Part shown: one piece after another, positions 33,591 to 46,004 of the stretch | Layout: each line of letters starts with the position of its first letter | How positions within the stretch are numbered: the first letter of the stretch is position 1 | Assembly (NCBI RefSeq): GCF_017654505.1 | Contig: NC_054555.1 | Coordinates: forward strand, 1,472,835 to 1,536,834 | Direction of reading: 5' to 3' | DNA: 64,000 nucleotides | From: Polyodon spathula | Lineage: Eukaryota; Chordata; Actinopteri; Acipenseriformes; Polyodontidae | Program-made: the position numbers and the translations under genes | Notes under the pieces: generated by a model | Told to the model about the DNA's origin: nothing | The model's database searches: none | Seen by the model: the letters and a program-made list of their open reading frames with translations, nothing else

Positions 33591-35340
33591 TCTAAGTTTG
33601 CGTATCCCTATTTTGTTTTTGGTATTTTGTCATACCCCCCCCATGTCCCTATTCCTTAGTTTAAGTAGATCAATGCTCCGCTGCAAGATCAATACTCCTA
33701 TTCAGGTCCACTGGCCATGGCGCATGACTGTAACACAACTAAAAAAAGAAATGTATCCGAGAAATTGACAATGCTTTCAAACAGGACAAGCTGGATCCAC
33801 GCATTCCCCTGATTGCGACACTCTGCTCCTTGTTGTGGAAAACAGGAACACATGGAACTGATCGGAACGAGGAGGCTGGGGCCAATATGTTTGTCCCTGT
33901 CCTTATCAGACTGCCCTTGTCTCTCTGACCAGGTGTAGGCAGCAGGATAGACGACCCTATTGTCTTCCAGCATTTGCTGTCTTGTCAAGGGCTGAGTCTG
34001 CAGAGAAAGCCGCATTGCCCCTGCGACATCTGCTCTCCCCTCCACAGTGTATCGTCCCTGTGTGGAGCGGTGCTATCTTACAGATAAGCAATCACAGAGA
34101 AAGGTTCAGCACAAGCTGGCTTGGAACGATAAGAGCGGGCCTGATCCCCCTTTCACACGCTCTTGATGCTGTATCTCCATGAAGTTTGATAACTCACACT
34201 GCCTGGCAGCAACCAGTACAGAGATAAGAAGCATGCTTAAATCACACCCGTGTTGTTTGTAAATTATGTGCGGTTCTCTATTACAATCAGGGTTAGTTAA
34301 TCTTACACCTCTCTGTGCTCGCTACATTACAGATTTCAATATAACCCCGTTGTACTTTTAGTTCCTGCAGGCTCTTCGCAGCTCAGACTACTTGTATACA
34401 AATACAGAGTGCAGCTAATTATTTGTGATTCTTTTAACATTTTATTCAGTTTAATTAGAGCAGTTTTGCCAAGATGTGAAGGCAGGTCTCCCAGGATGAG
34501 TGCCTACAGTGCCACCTATGACCCTGATGAGAAGCCCTCTAACTAGAGGCTGGAATACTTGGATTCACATCACAGAAGACACATCTGCACTCCTCCAAGC
34601 TCCCGTGCAAGTCTGTTTCCGTGCGAGGCTGGTGTTTGTGTGCAGAATAGCTGGTTGCAAATGAGGGGTGCCAATCTTCCCATCAGCCAGGCCTACAAAA
34701 CATTTACAGGTTCGCAGGGAGAGGAACGGCGTGGCGAGATCGCGCACAGATGTGCTGAGCTTTAGATTATCAGCACCTTCGCTTCAGAAGTAACTTTCTC
34801 TTTTTAATCTGATCTGTGTTTGTCTGCTTGCGTCTGTGCGTTTTTTATTTTCACCATTTGGGAATGCATGTTTCTGGAACTAAGATCTGCTGTGTTGGCT
34901 TCTGCATTGTCCTCAGGTTAAAGATTTGTATCTGTTACGATGTATTCAAGCAATCAATACCAGTCTTGCACGGGTACTATTTCTTGCTTCTTTGAGATCT
35001 GGCTGATTGCTGGAAACCTGGCCTGCATGCTGACTTCAAATGACCTGCAGAGCACAATGTTAATTCTCTTGCTGCAGCACATTCTGTTTTCTGAGCTGCC
35101 ATCCAGTAGATACCACTTGATTTCTAGGTGATTTTGCCCCTGGCCCATCATTAATACAAAATCCCAGTCACACAAGGAATTGAGAGTCTTTTAATACCTG
35201 GAAGCAGTACAGTGTGTACAACTAAGCACTGCCCATCATTTTCAAGCTTTAGTAAATGTGGATGATCCTGCTTTTGTGCACTGATTACCAAGGTAGACAG
35301 ACGACCCCTCAAAAAGTATTTCAAAAACAGCTGAGGGACG
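33591..35340. other. Intergenic region after FGFR4
   Basis: Unique-looking sequence with no recognisable gene or repeat. Short open frames on both strands lack domain features. Confidence 0.5.
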
Positions 35341-35342
35341 GG

Positions 35343-35586
35343 GAGGCAGCGTGGTCTAGTGGTTAGAGCTGAGAGGCAGCGTGGTCTAGTGGTTAGAGCT
35401 GAGAGGCAGCGTGGTCTAGTGGTTAGAGCTGAGAGGCAGCGTGGTCTAGTGGTTAGAGCTGAGAGGCAGCGTGGTCTAGTGGTTAGAGCTGAGAGGCAGC
35501 GTGGTCTAGTGGTTAGAGCTGAGAGGCAGCGTGGTCTAGTGGTTAGAGCTGATGGCTGGGAGGCAGTGTTGTCTAGTGGTTAGAGA
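35343..35586 (+). repeat. 30-bp minisatellite from a SINE head ('ggtctagtggttagagct')
   Basis: Seven exact 30-bp units (35343-35552), then one diverged unit. Each contains 'gtggtctagtggttagagct', the A-box region of a tRNA-derived SINE. A repetitive Arg-Ala-Glu-Arg frame across it is an artefact of a period divisible by three. Confidence 0.95.
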
Positions 35587-38500
35587 CGGGAAGGAAATTG
35601 TGTCTATGCAAATCCAAATATAATAAAGTAGAGCACTTGAAAGGAGATGCAGGTATTGCACCACATCTCTTATTAAAATAATTGGCGAGAATGAGGAAGA
35701 ACCAAGCCAACTAGTGCTCAGTTTCTAACTATATTACTGGTTAATGTGCAACCTGAATCCCCAAATGCAACAATGCCCTCTATCATGTGCTTTAGAGAAC
35801 AAAGCCCAGCGGATATATTCTTAATCAGTGTTCTACTGATACAAGCTGCATAGTTAAACAAAGGGGTCCAAAGTAAACACTGAATATGAACAGGTACTTT
35901 GTATTACCAGTGAGGGGAGTTCCGCCAGTCACAGCGGGAGAGCCAAAGAATTATCCTCTTCCAATTTGCACACCTGTACCTTGTGTTTCACTGGCATTCA
36001 ATGCCACTTTGTTATCTCTAAACATTTTGAAACATGATTATAATGGTGGTTACGACAGTTAACAGTCTGCAGGTTTGTCAGCACTAACATCAACTGGTTT
36101 AAAAGGCTCCTGGTCACAAGAAGCATTTGAGAAATGCCTTGTGAGTGTTTAATGGATCTCCTCCTAGAGGCTGATGAATTAATGATAGCAACATCTGCAT
36201 ATGACCCATACTGCCCTCTCCACTACAGCGCTGGCTTCTCAGTGTTAAGATGTTCTTCTTTGAACCATTTGCTTTGTGGTTCAAGTTCAGCCCTGGCTTC
36301 TCCGTTCAATTCAATGGGCTGAGACAGCAATTCATGTGTTTTGCAGCCTGTAATGTGCTCCCTCGTTTAAGCAGTCAGACTCTTGTTTACAGTAAAGCAG
36401 ATTTACTGTGCTGTCTGGTTAGGCATTGCTGCTTCTGCTGCAGGATTCAGTACAGACTTGAGACTGAGCACATTACAGACAGGTAGTCTTCCATTTCAGC
36501 GAGGCCCCTTGTGCAAACACACATAAACACAGCCTGCCGGAAACGTGTTGCTATGTCTCTGATAAGCTATCCTGCTGGGAAAAGAATTGCAAAATAAGTA
36601 AATTTAAAAAAGCGATAGAGACCACCCCCCCTCCTCCCTTCAGAGCTGATCAGGTAACCAGCCGTGCTCCTTGGGTCACACACAATGCAGTCCTGGGACA
36701 GTGGAGCTGCCCGCGTCTTCAGGCGAGCCCCCTCGCCCCTCGGCCTCACGTTTCTAATGATACTCTGAGAAAGTGCAGAAACATGCAGGGTCACCTGAGA
36801 CTGAGGGGGAGTCCAGGGGCCCTGTCATCACGGCACATTTCTCACACTGCAATTTATTGCTTTTCTCTTTTTTAGTGTGGTGGGGGGCTGGAATGGATTT
36901 CTCCTGGATGACCCTCGGTGGGAATGATTGACCCCCACCCTCCCTTCCCCTCCTTTCTCCTTTTCTTTTTTATCTACTTTCTTTACTTTTCCAGTGTTAC
37001 TTTTTCAATGGAATTGTTCTTATATGCAACAATTAATAACAATGTATGATATATCATGCACAAAGAAATGAGCACTATTACATTAGTTTAATAGAACAAA
37101 CTAATCCATAATGCATACAAAATTGATTTTTTTTCTTCTCTTTTTTTCTTTCCATCTTCTTCCCATGACCTCCTGGCTGCTAGCAGTGTTGTAATTACAA
37201 GGCACTCCTAGACAATGGGAAATAGGTAGGGAATTAGGATACATAATTAAAATGAAAAGATTAGCAGGGAACTTTCACAGGCAGTACTGCACAACACAAA
37301 GCAATTGCATACAACAGTCAGCTGTGTGTTCAAACAACAGAGGGCTCGGGTGAAAGAGCCTTGCTAGGAAATACTGGGTTTAATCCCCATTTCTTAGCAG
37401 GGACTGTTTGAGAGAATACGCCACAAAGGTGATCAGCTGAATTGGCATGGCAATTTCAGGTCAAAGTAGAACAGAGGCTTTAATCCTTCCATTTGCCTCG
37501 ATTGGTGCTGTGTAGCTGAACTACACTTCCAGCTCCGCTCCAGCCCATTTTGTTGACAGTACTCCATTAGACACCTCATTAATTTCAGAGCACAATGCTC
37601 TGAGTGCCGCTGGTATCAAGGCGAGGCCAGTTCTGTTATTGACACACCAGTGCCGGAGTGAAAGCTGTTCTGCTGGGATATCCAAAGCCTGAGGCCCAGT
37701 GCAGGCAGACTGACTGCCCCCCCACCCCCTCTCTCTCCCTCTCCCCCTCTCTCTCTCTCCCTCTCCCCCTCTCTTTCAGGTAATTGATGGGAAGGTATTA
37801 TCTCTCTAATTGTCAAATAAATCCTCTGCTTCCTCCGGGCAATGCGTTTAAACAAAACAGGAACCAGGGATTAGAGGAGACACGATGGGCACAAATCCGG
37901 CTGTGTGACTCACTTCAGTGCTGGGGCTCGCTGTCTCCCCCCCCCCCCCCCCCCCCCCCGGGTACCCTGAGGTGCTCCAGCAATGCCACCCTCGGCCCTG
38001 CAGCACAGTGCCTTTCAATTTACATCACCTATATGTACCAATGTATATATTTTGTGCACATTCCTTGATTCTCTATGAAGTGTTTTTGTATCATAAACAC
38101 CATATAATTGGTCTGCATCTATGTAGCTGCAGAAATCCTTCCCAAAGCACCAAACGTATTACTAAAGCCTTGCTTTGTTACTGCATTTTCTCTGCACTGC
38201 TACTGCCGTTCACATGCACTGTAGGCGGTGTATAAGTGACCCCAGTAGTATAGAAACTATACCTGATTTTAGCAGCACTGCTGTGGTATGATAGTAGTAA
38301 CTTTGCAGGTCAAATCAAAGACAGCTTCAACTACTCAATGATCGTGAGAGAAGTGAATGCAGAGTTCCTGTAAATGCTGACTTCATCGCTCATACCCTTT
38401 CACAAAGCCCCCCCGGAAAGGAGAGGGTTCTATCTGTGAGTGACTGCGCACAGAGAAAGTACAGCAAGATAAACGCTGGCTCTGTCACCGCACATTATCT

Positions 38501-40371
38501 CACTGTCGGAGCGCTTTCCTTCTCTCCCATCTGCCCGCTCTTAGCACACGGAGGCATTAATCGCATGTGTTGGGCATTAGCAGCCAGCTTCTGATAAATT
38601 GCCGTATCGACAGCTATTACCAGCACTGACCAGCTGTTTCAGGCTCCAGTTTCAGTGCACTCCCCCCAGCTCTCCCCCCTCTCTCTATTCTCCACAACAG
38701 TACAAACAGGAGCATTTTAATGCCGACTTCTCATTGACTCTCACTATATTCTTATTTACTATTTCACACAGTCAACAACAAACTAAATGTTTTGGCACTT
38801 TCATTTTTATTTCTTAAAAACTTGTTTTACAAACTGGGGACGTCTCCACAACGTCGCTTTCTCAGGAGTTACTATCTTTGTGGAGACATTTTCTCAAATT
38901 GTGTTCGCAAATTGATAGTAATACCTGTCCACAGACACCGACACACACACAATCTGTACCTTCCTGTTGTGGGTCAAGAAGGAAAGGTGATGGAAGTGGC
39001 ACTGTAGGGGTCGCACACTCAGTTCCATACTTGGGCAGGTTGTGAGCGGATGTGATGGTCTTGCTAGCGATTGCTGCCTAACTTGCTAATGCTGATGATC
39101 ATTAAGGGGGATGCTCATTTTGTTTTGGCAGGGCTGCATAAATCCTATTCATATTTGGCCCCAGAGCTGCCTAGCTGCAGAACTGGCCAGTAGCACTTTG
39201 CTGTGCTGGAATAACCTTGGAAAATGGGCACAGTTCCATAAGCAGATTTCCTTCTTCTGAAAGACTAAAACGAGAGAAAACCTACAGGCACAGCGGAGTG
39301 AGGGACAGTCTTTGAAGTTTCACAAGGGTTCAGTAAAATGCACTGGATTGTGTTATTGTTTCTTTGCAGCTTGTTCCCAGACCCTGACTGCTCCGCATGG
39401 CGATGCGTGTCGTCCACAGTTCTCTCTTAATCTCGGCTTGCTGGGATGCATTGGTCACACATGCTTGAAAGGTGACTCGGTTTGCGCTTGCTGGATACAG
39501 TGGATTTACATCTTTCTTTTAAAAACGTATAGTTTCATATCTTGTTGCAGCTATGAAAATGGATCGCCTCTCAACCTCCCCCCTGTGTAAAACGATTACG
39601 AGGATATCTGTGTGAAATCGACAGACTAGCTTCAAGCAGCAGAAAGACACCAGAATTCAATGTGTACTGTGGAACCCACAACTCTGGGCAGCTTATCAGA
39701 CAGTGACCACTGGGTGGGTATATGCCAACATCAGAATTATTGTTCAGTTTAGGTATCATGATTAAGGTCTTGTAATAGTAAAACAAACAATGAAGTGCTT
39801 ATACTGCCAGTGTGACAGCTGAAACCAGCCTTAAACTGTGTGTGTGCATAAGGGGGGGCTTCCTTCAAGAGCTGCTGCTGTCAGCTTCGAGCAACACAGG
39901 GTCTGCCAGAGGAATTACTGTGTTCACTAGGAACATGTTATCCCTCGGATCAGTTCCACTCCCAGGCACACAATGTCAGCCTGTGTGTGAGTAAGGATGA
40001 GAGCGATTCATTTCACTCACACACTTTTTATTTTATTCATTTGTGCTACCCAGGACCCCCCTCCCTCCCTAATCTACTTTCTATTTTCAGTGACGAGCGG
40101 GTTTTTGTGAGACCTCTGTTCCACCATCACCCCCAAAACTCTGGCTTCACCTGCGCCCTGCTTCATAGTTAAGCAGATCCAAGCTTCTTCTCAAACTGGG
40201 AAATGACTGTCTTTATTTAACCTTATTTTAAACAAAGAAAGCCTATAGAAATAAAACTTAGTGCCACAAATGAATTAGTTAGAGGGGGGCCAGACCTGCT
40301 CCTTCCACATGGAACTGCAACCTAGGTCTTCCTGTGCTCTGACAGAGAACGTCAGGGACAGCAACATGCTT
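35587..40371. other. Intergenic region
   Basis: No gene recognised. Contains pyrimidine-rich tracts at 36950-36990 and 37725-37780 and a 33-base C run at 37937-37969 that is likely to be unstable in sequencing. Other sequence is unremarkable. Confidence 0.5.
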
Positions 40372-40534
40372 CAGGGATGGAAACTCCCATTGCATAGCAG
40401 TTTGATCCATGCCTGTTTTTTAAATATGATTTTAATAAGACACACCTGAGCTTGTTACCCATACACTGGGGATAATAAAGCTTGTAGTGAAACCCGGAAT
40501 GGATGAAGCCACAACAGGCTTATTTCCACCCCTG
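40372..40534. mobile_element. Fold-back repeat, family 1, intergenic copy
   Basis: Starts 'cagggatggaaactccc' with 'agtttgatccatgcctg', and ends with 'aacccggaatggatgaag' and 'tatttccacccctg', an inverted pair. The loop contains 'gagcttgttaccc'. No coding capacity. Confidence 0.65.
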
Positions 40535-43500
40535 TGCTTCACTAAAGCTCTCCAGTGAAGCTGCAGGTAGGGTGCAGTGCATTCAGTCTGCAGTGTAGTT
40601 AGAAGTGCAGATCAGCTGGTTTTGCAGTGACCTCAAACACAGTTTCGATTCTTTACTGTGCGTCTCTGAGGAGCTTCAGGAAGCAGCTGTTGTTTGTGGT
40701 ACAGTCTAGGTACTTGCACCCAGGAATGGCTGTGAATTGAGTGTTTGAGCAGCTGAGAAGAAGGTGGTGTGTAATGTATAATGAAGCAAGGACTCACAGC
40801 AACAATGGTACGGTGTACATGGATCACTCTCTGCTGAATCAATGTCATACAGAGAAAACGAAGGTGCTGAGAAAAGGGTGCGTATTCTGGGAAATATGCG
40901 AAATACGGACACAATATGAAGTTTTAGACTGCATCAAGTAGAGGATTATGAAATGTAAACTTAAAATCACCTTCTCTCTCTCCCCTCCTCATCCCTTTTG
41001 TATCCCTAAAACCACAAAAATTAGTAATGCTTTGCCTTTTCCCAGAATGCCGATAATCCTGTTATCGAGTTCTCACAGACAAAGAGCCCCTTCAGTCTGT
41101 GTGCTGCTAAAGAAACACTGCAAGGCACAGAGGGGCTAGTGGGTGCATCTGTGTTACTACCAGCTGGTAGTTTCACACGTCGGACCCTGTCCTGTCTGAC
41201 TATTCCCACTGCGAAAACTCAAAACATGAAACAGCATTGGATATCATCCCAGGGAAATGTCAACCAGCCCGTGCAATTACAGTACTGCCATGATTCAACA
41301 AAGAGCAGGGCTCAATCTCACCTCCTGCACACTCCAGCAATCAGCACTGACATCCAGGACAAAGTAAACACATGGCTCAAATGCACTGGCACCTTTTCAC
41401 CTCCAGGGGGCAAGCATGTTACTGGGTTCTCCATCCTTGTGAAATGCTTTGAGACGTGAAAGGCACTATATATATAAAATGTGCACATATTCCACTATTC
41501 TAGATTATCAAAGCTCTCCAAGCCAATCCAAAAAATCCGTTCAAGACCTTGACTTCACGCAAGGTGATTCCCAAGGATGTTCTCCTGATTCGGGCCGGGG
41601 TCATGCAAACTGCTGTATGTGTCACCATCATAGAAAGCTCTCAGCACTGCTGTCAGCTGCAGAGATGTGAAATTAGCTGTTAAAACAGGATCCGTGTGCC
41701 TCTTCAAGGAAAGTGATGTGACAGAAGTCATAATAGATGTATGGATGAGGTTTCACAACGAAGTTATTTTAATTTGAACAAGACACCTCTCACATTTTCT
41801 TCCCAGTGTTTTTCTTTCTTTTTTGGCGGGGGTGGGATGGGAAGAGATTATGTAAAGAAAATTGCTTCCTGAGGAAATGTCTACAATCCTGGCAGCTTCC
41901 TAGAGCGACTGTTATGCTAATCTGTGTGTTTAATGTTGGGGACTCTGTTGAAATCCAGCATGAAACTGAAGAGCAGCGGGCAGGAAGCAGGGCACACTGC
42001 ATTCATTCAAAGCCAGCCTCTATGGGCTCTGCTGCAGCTTTATGTTTTTATATTGCGCCATCGTAAGCCCAGCTGAGAGGAAGAACCTTGTTTTTTCGGC
42101 CAAGGATACTCATAGTCTGTGGCTGAGCTGCCTTTCAAACCCTGGATCTGTTGGTTCTTAGTCCCCTGGTGTAACCACTCCGACTCCATTGAAGCACCTA
42201 TATAAACTTCAGTGCATTTGCTTCATTCCTTTCTAAAAGGCATGCCTTTCTGGGCCAGCAGATCACAAGTGCATTGGCACAGCCCTCTTGGATTATAACT
42301 AATAATAATGTATTTACTCAGTAATCATGTCTGCATGTGATTCACCTAATCCACGAACACAATGACAAATACATGTCAAAATGACCCAGTCAATGGCAAT
42401 TACCTGTGTCAGAACTGTGCAGTATAACTTAGAGAGGAATCCATAGAATACTTGACCGATAACCACACTAACCAACCATCACTAGTTCATTTAGTGCACA
42501 CTTCCCGATTAACCATTGAAATTCAATTTGTTTCCAGTACTTTTTACAGGGTATTCAGGTCATGTGAATAGGGTATTAGGTGACGGGAATAGAAGACAGG
42601 CTCCTTCTAAATGTAACTGATAACAGTGCGTCTGTGTGCTAGATCTTACTGAGCAAGAGGTTTCATGAAAGATCTACAGGTAAACTGCAGGACGTCAATC
42701 TGCCACGTAGATACCTTTACAAAGAGTCACCAGAGAATTTCCCATGTCACTGGTGCTATCTACCCTTATATTAAGGTAATAAATAAATGACTCCATGCTT
42801 GCTTTGTGTCACTCCTCAATCAGATTCCAGGTCACACGTTTCAGCTCTAATGGGTTTCGTTGGACATTAATTGGGATTTCTTGCGACATTACTCGTTGGA
42901 ATGAACTTGGGTGTCATTTCTACAGTCTGGACTCTGCAGCGTTTTCACCTCGCTGCTTTCGGATCTGGCTAGGTCAGGCATTCCCGAGATTAACGTTTCC
43001 TTTCAAAGCCACTCTGGCAGCGCTGCCTTTGCAAAGGAGGACAGACTGGGGTGGAAGCCTTTCATTCCTTTGTAGATCCATTCATCCAATTATTCTTCTC
43101 CATCCGCCATCAAATGCTGAGTTTAATAAAGACATCCTGCTGGCTGCCTTCTCTCCAGCAGGAGTTATGCAGTGCCAGGCAAGAACATTTCAAATGAACA
43201 TGGGAGAAATAATCACCAGTATGGTACACGCATACAATGTAGTGTCCTGCCCCAAAATTAGATTGAGTTTAATGGGCTTCAAACACACATTGGACCCCAG
43301 ATCCCTTTAAAATCAATAAAACATCCCATGGAAGCCTCATTGTGAAAAAAAAGCGTCCATAAGCCAGCAAGGTAATGCCAACACGCGCCACCACATGTTC
43401 AGACCAGCGTAGATTGCGGGCAGGCTTGTGTGACAGCTTTCCTCCAGTTCACTCACTGGCTCTTATGAACAGGATTAGTACACTGTACAAATTCCAAACC

Positions 43501-45488
43501 TCAACCAGATGGTCCAGTCCCATGGTCAGTCAATCGGCCTGCTCTCCCCATCCCTCCAAAAGTCTTTGATCCACCCAGGGAAGGTAAAGGAGGATGCACT
43601 CATTCATTCTTTCATCCATTTATGAATTCCTTCCACCAATCATCTGTTCACTCAGTTTTCTTGTTCTTTAGTTTGCTTAAGCTTCTTAAGTGACTTTTTA
43701 GCAGCAGGGGTGGCATCCGATTGTGTGTGAGTGAATATGGCTAGGCTGGGGAAGTTAAGCAAACTGTAGCAAAGTAACAGACTGTGCATGCACCTGAACT
43801 GTCAAGGATCAGCTGCACTTTTATTGCAGAAAATGAGCTGGGGAAGTGGTTAATTACGGGTACAGCAGGAACTCTTAGGAGTCGTGCATTTTTTTTTAGT
43901 ACTTTCGCGTTACCTCCACTATTCTGCACACAATCATTATTATACATCATGCAGGTTTTATAGGAGACTGGCTCTCTCCTGATTAGCAAGCCTGCTCAAA
44001 CAAACCCTGCCTGTCAGAGTGTGCTGATATTCAGGCTGGATCTCAGCTCTCCTGCGTGCTGCTCCAATACTGGGCAAGTCGAGAGCTTGTGCTGTTAGTA
44101 CTGTGTGTAAGTGTAAGAGTGGAGGGTCTGAGTGCACAGCACTGCCTGTGTTACACAGCGAGACACAGGGCCAGAGCACTCTATGATCACTAAGCCTATG
44201 ATCCTGTGATAAGTGTACACCGTTTTTTCCTTAACCCTGTTATTGAGTTCAAACTAACAATACCGATAATGACGGGCTTCGATGTATGTTTCCTACAACA
44301 GCGGCTTAGCGTTAATTAGTACAATATTATGCATTTCAACAGCACTGAGACAAGATGAGCTTAGCTGACACGGGGTAGTGACTGAGTCCACCTGCAAGGG
44401 TTATCATAGTAATGTATGCTCTTATTATAGCTGTAATTATTATTAATTTACTTTGAAGAGACAGCGAACCTAGTCTACAGTATGACTGACACACATTTCA
44501 CCAGGGAGCGAGTTCTTGAAAACAGTGAAGGTACATCAATAGTTTTGTGACAGCGTGGTAATAGGTTTTAATCTGCACACTGGGAGTGTAATTAAAAGTG
44601 TTTTTAGCTTCTTTTATTAGACCCACAGTTTTATGCTCCACAAAGCTACAAAGGACAACGTCAATGTGATCACATAGCGGAGGGGAGCACTTTGCTTTGC
44701 GCTGTGAAACGCAAGCAAGTGGACTGGGCTTCAGTCTGTCAGCACGGATTATTGGGGGGAGAGCATGGCAGGGCAGGGTGTTGTGAATTAGGTGCAGTTG
44801 GTGGTTTAATTGTATCTTCTGGATTGGTACGTGGAGGTGCTGAAACAAGCACACCGATTAGTTTCATTGCTCTACAAACACAGAGCCCTCGGATCTCAAT
44901 GAGGCCATTGTTAGGGCTCTGGAAGCAGTGCAGCCTAGTGTTATATGCAAGAGGAGTCCTGTTTCCATCTCTTGCCAGATTTACAGTGGGGTTCACAGTT
45001 TCATACCCCATGCCTGGAGTGCAGTGCTGTTTGTAGCACTCCAGGTAAGTGAGGTATGCCCTGGCCCCCTGTCTGAACAGGTGCTGCACTTAGCTGTTTG
45101 CTCACATGTTGCTCAATTTATCCTTGACCAGAGGAGGGCAGAGAGAATGTGTCCATCTGTCAGTAGAATCCGAAGTAGTAATGCTGAGGAATTTGCAGAT
45201 CATGGGGGAAGGGGGAGAGCCAGGGAAACTTTCTCTGCTGGGTAATTTGAACCGTGGAACCACCTGCACCAACAGAGCTGCTCTATAAAATACTTTTTTT
45301 TTTTTTTACTGCGGCTAGAGAAAAGTTTGTGATAATCCCCATTCGAGCTACATAAGTAGGGAAGCGATTATGTGTGAAAATACCCAGATCAGCAGGCAAA
45401 AGATTACTGTTGGGTGAACTAACACTTAATGTTTAACCCCTTCTGCTCAGAAATCTATTTTCCATGCATAAGCAGTTTTCCTTTATCT
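40535..45488. other. Intergenic region with scattered SINE relics
   Basis: No gene recognised. At 41425-41480 'aatgctttgagacgtgaaag' followed by 'gcactatatatata' resembles a SINE/LINE tail. At 42060-42190 the minus strand has 'cggagtggttacaccaggg' and 'ccagggtttgaaag', resembling a tRNA-Ser-type SINE head. A 171-codon frame at 42795-43310 has no recognisable domain. Confidence 0.45.
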
Positions 45489-46004
45489 AACCATTAGACC
45501 ACACTGCCCCCAGTCCCTCAGCTCTAACCACTCAACCACACTGCCCCCCAGTCCCTCAGCTCTAACCACACTGCCTCCCAATCTCTCAGCTCTAAACCAC
45601 ACTGCCTCCCAGTCCCTCAGCTCTAACCACACTGCCCCCCAGTCCCTCAGCTCTAACCACTCAACCACACTGCCCCCAGTCCCTCAGCTCTAATCACACT
45701 GCCTCCCAATCCCTCAGCTCTAACCACACTGCCTCCCAGTCCCTCAGCTCTAAACCACACTGCCTCCCAGTCTCTCAGCTCTAAACCACACTGCCCCCCA
45801 GTCCCTCAGCTCTAAACCACACTGCCCCCCAGTCCCTCAGCTCTAACCACACTGCCCCCCAGTCCCTCAGCTCTAAACCACACTGCCTCCCAGTCCCTCA
45901 GCTCTAAACCACACTGCCCCCCAGTCCCTCAGTTCTAGACCACACTGCCTCCCAGTCCCTCAGCTCTAATCACACCGTCTCCCAGTGCATTAGCTCCTAA
46001 TCAC
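45489..46004 (-). repeat. About 31-bp minisatellite from the same SINE head, minus orientation
   Basis: About 16 units of 'cagtccctcagctctaacc' plus 'acactgcccccc', with length variants that carry an extra 'actcaacc'. The reverse complement gives 'gtggttagagctgaggga', the head seen at 35343 on the plus strand. A single diverged copy lies at 46575-46625. Confidence 0.93.

Noticed and set aside
35359..35583. Open frame with repeated Arg-Ala-Glu-Arg-Gln units
   Set aside because: It is the translation of a 30-bp minisatellite, whose period divisible by three keeps the frame open.
42795..43310. 171-codon open frame, plus strand
   Set aside because: No recognisable domain, unconvincing composition, and no splice or promoter context; likely chance.
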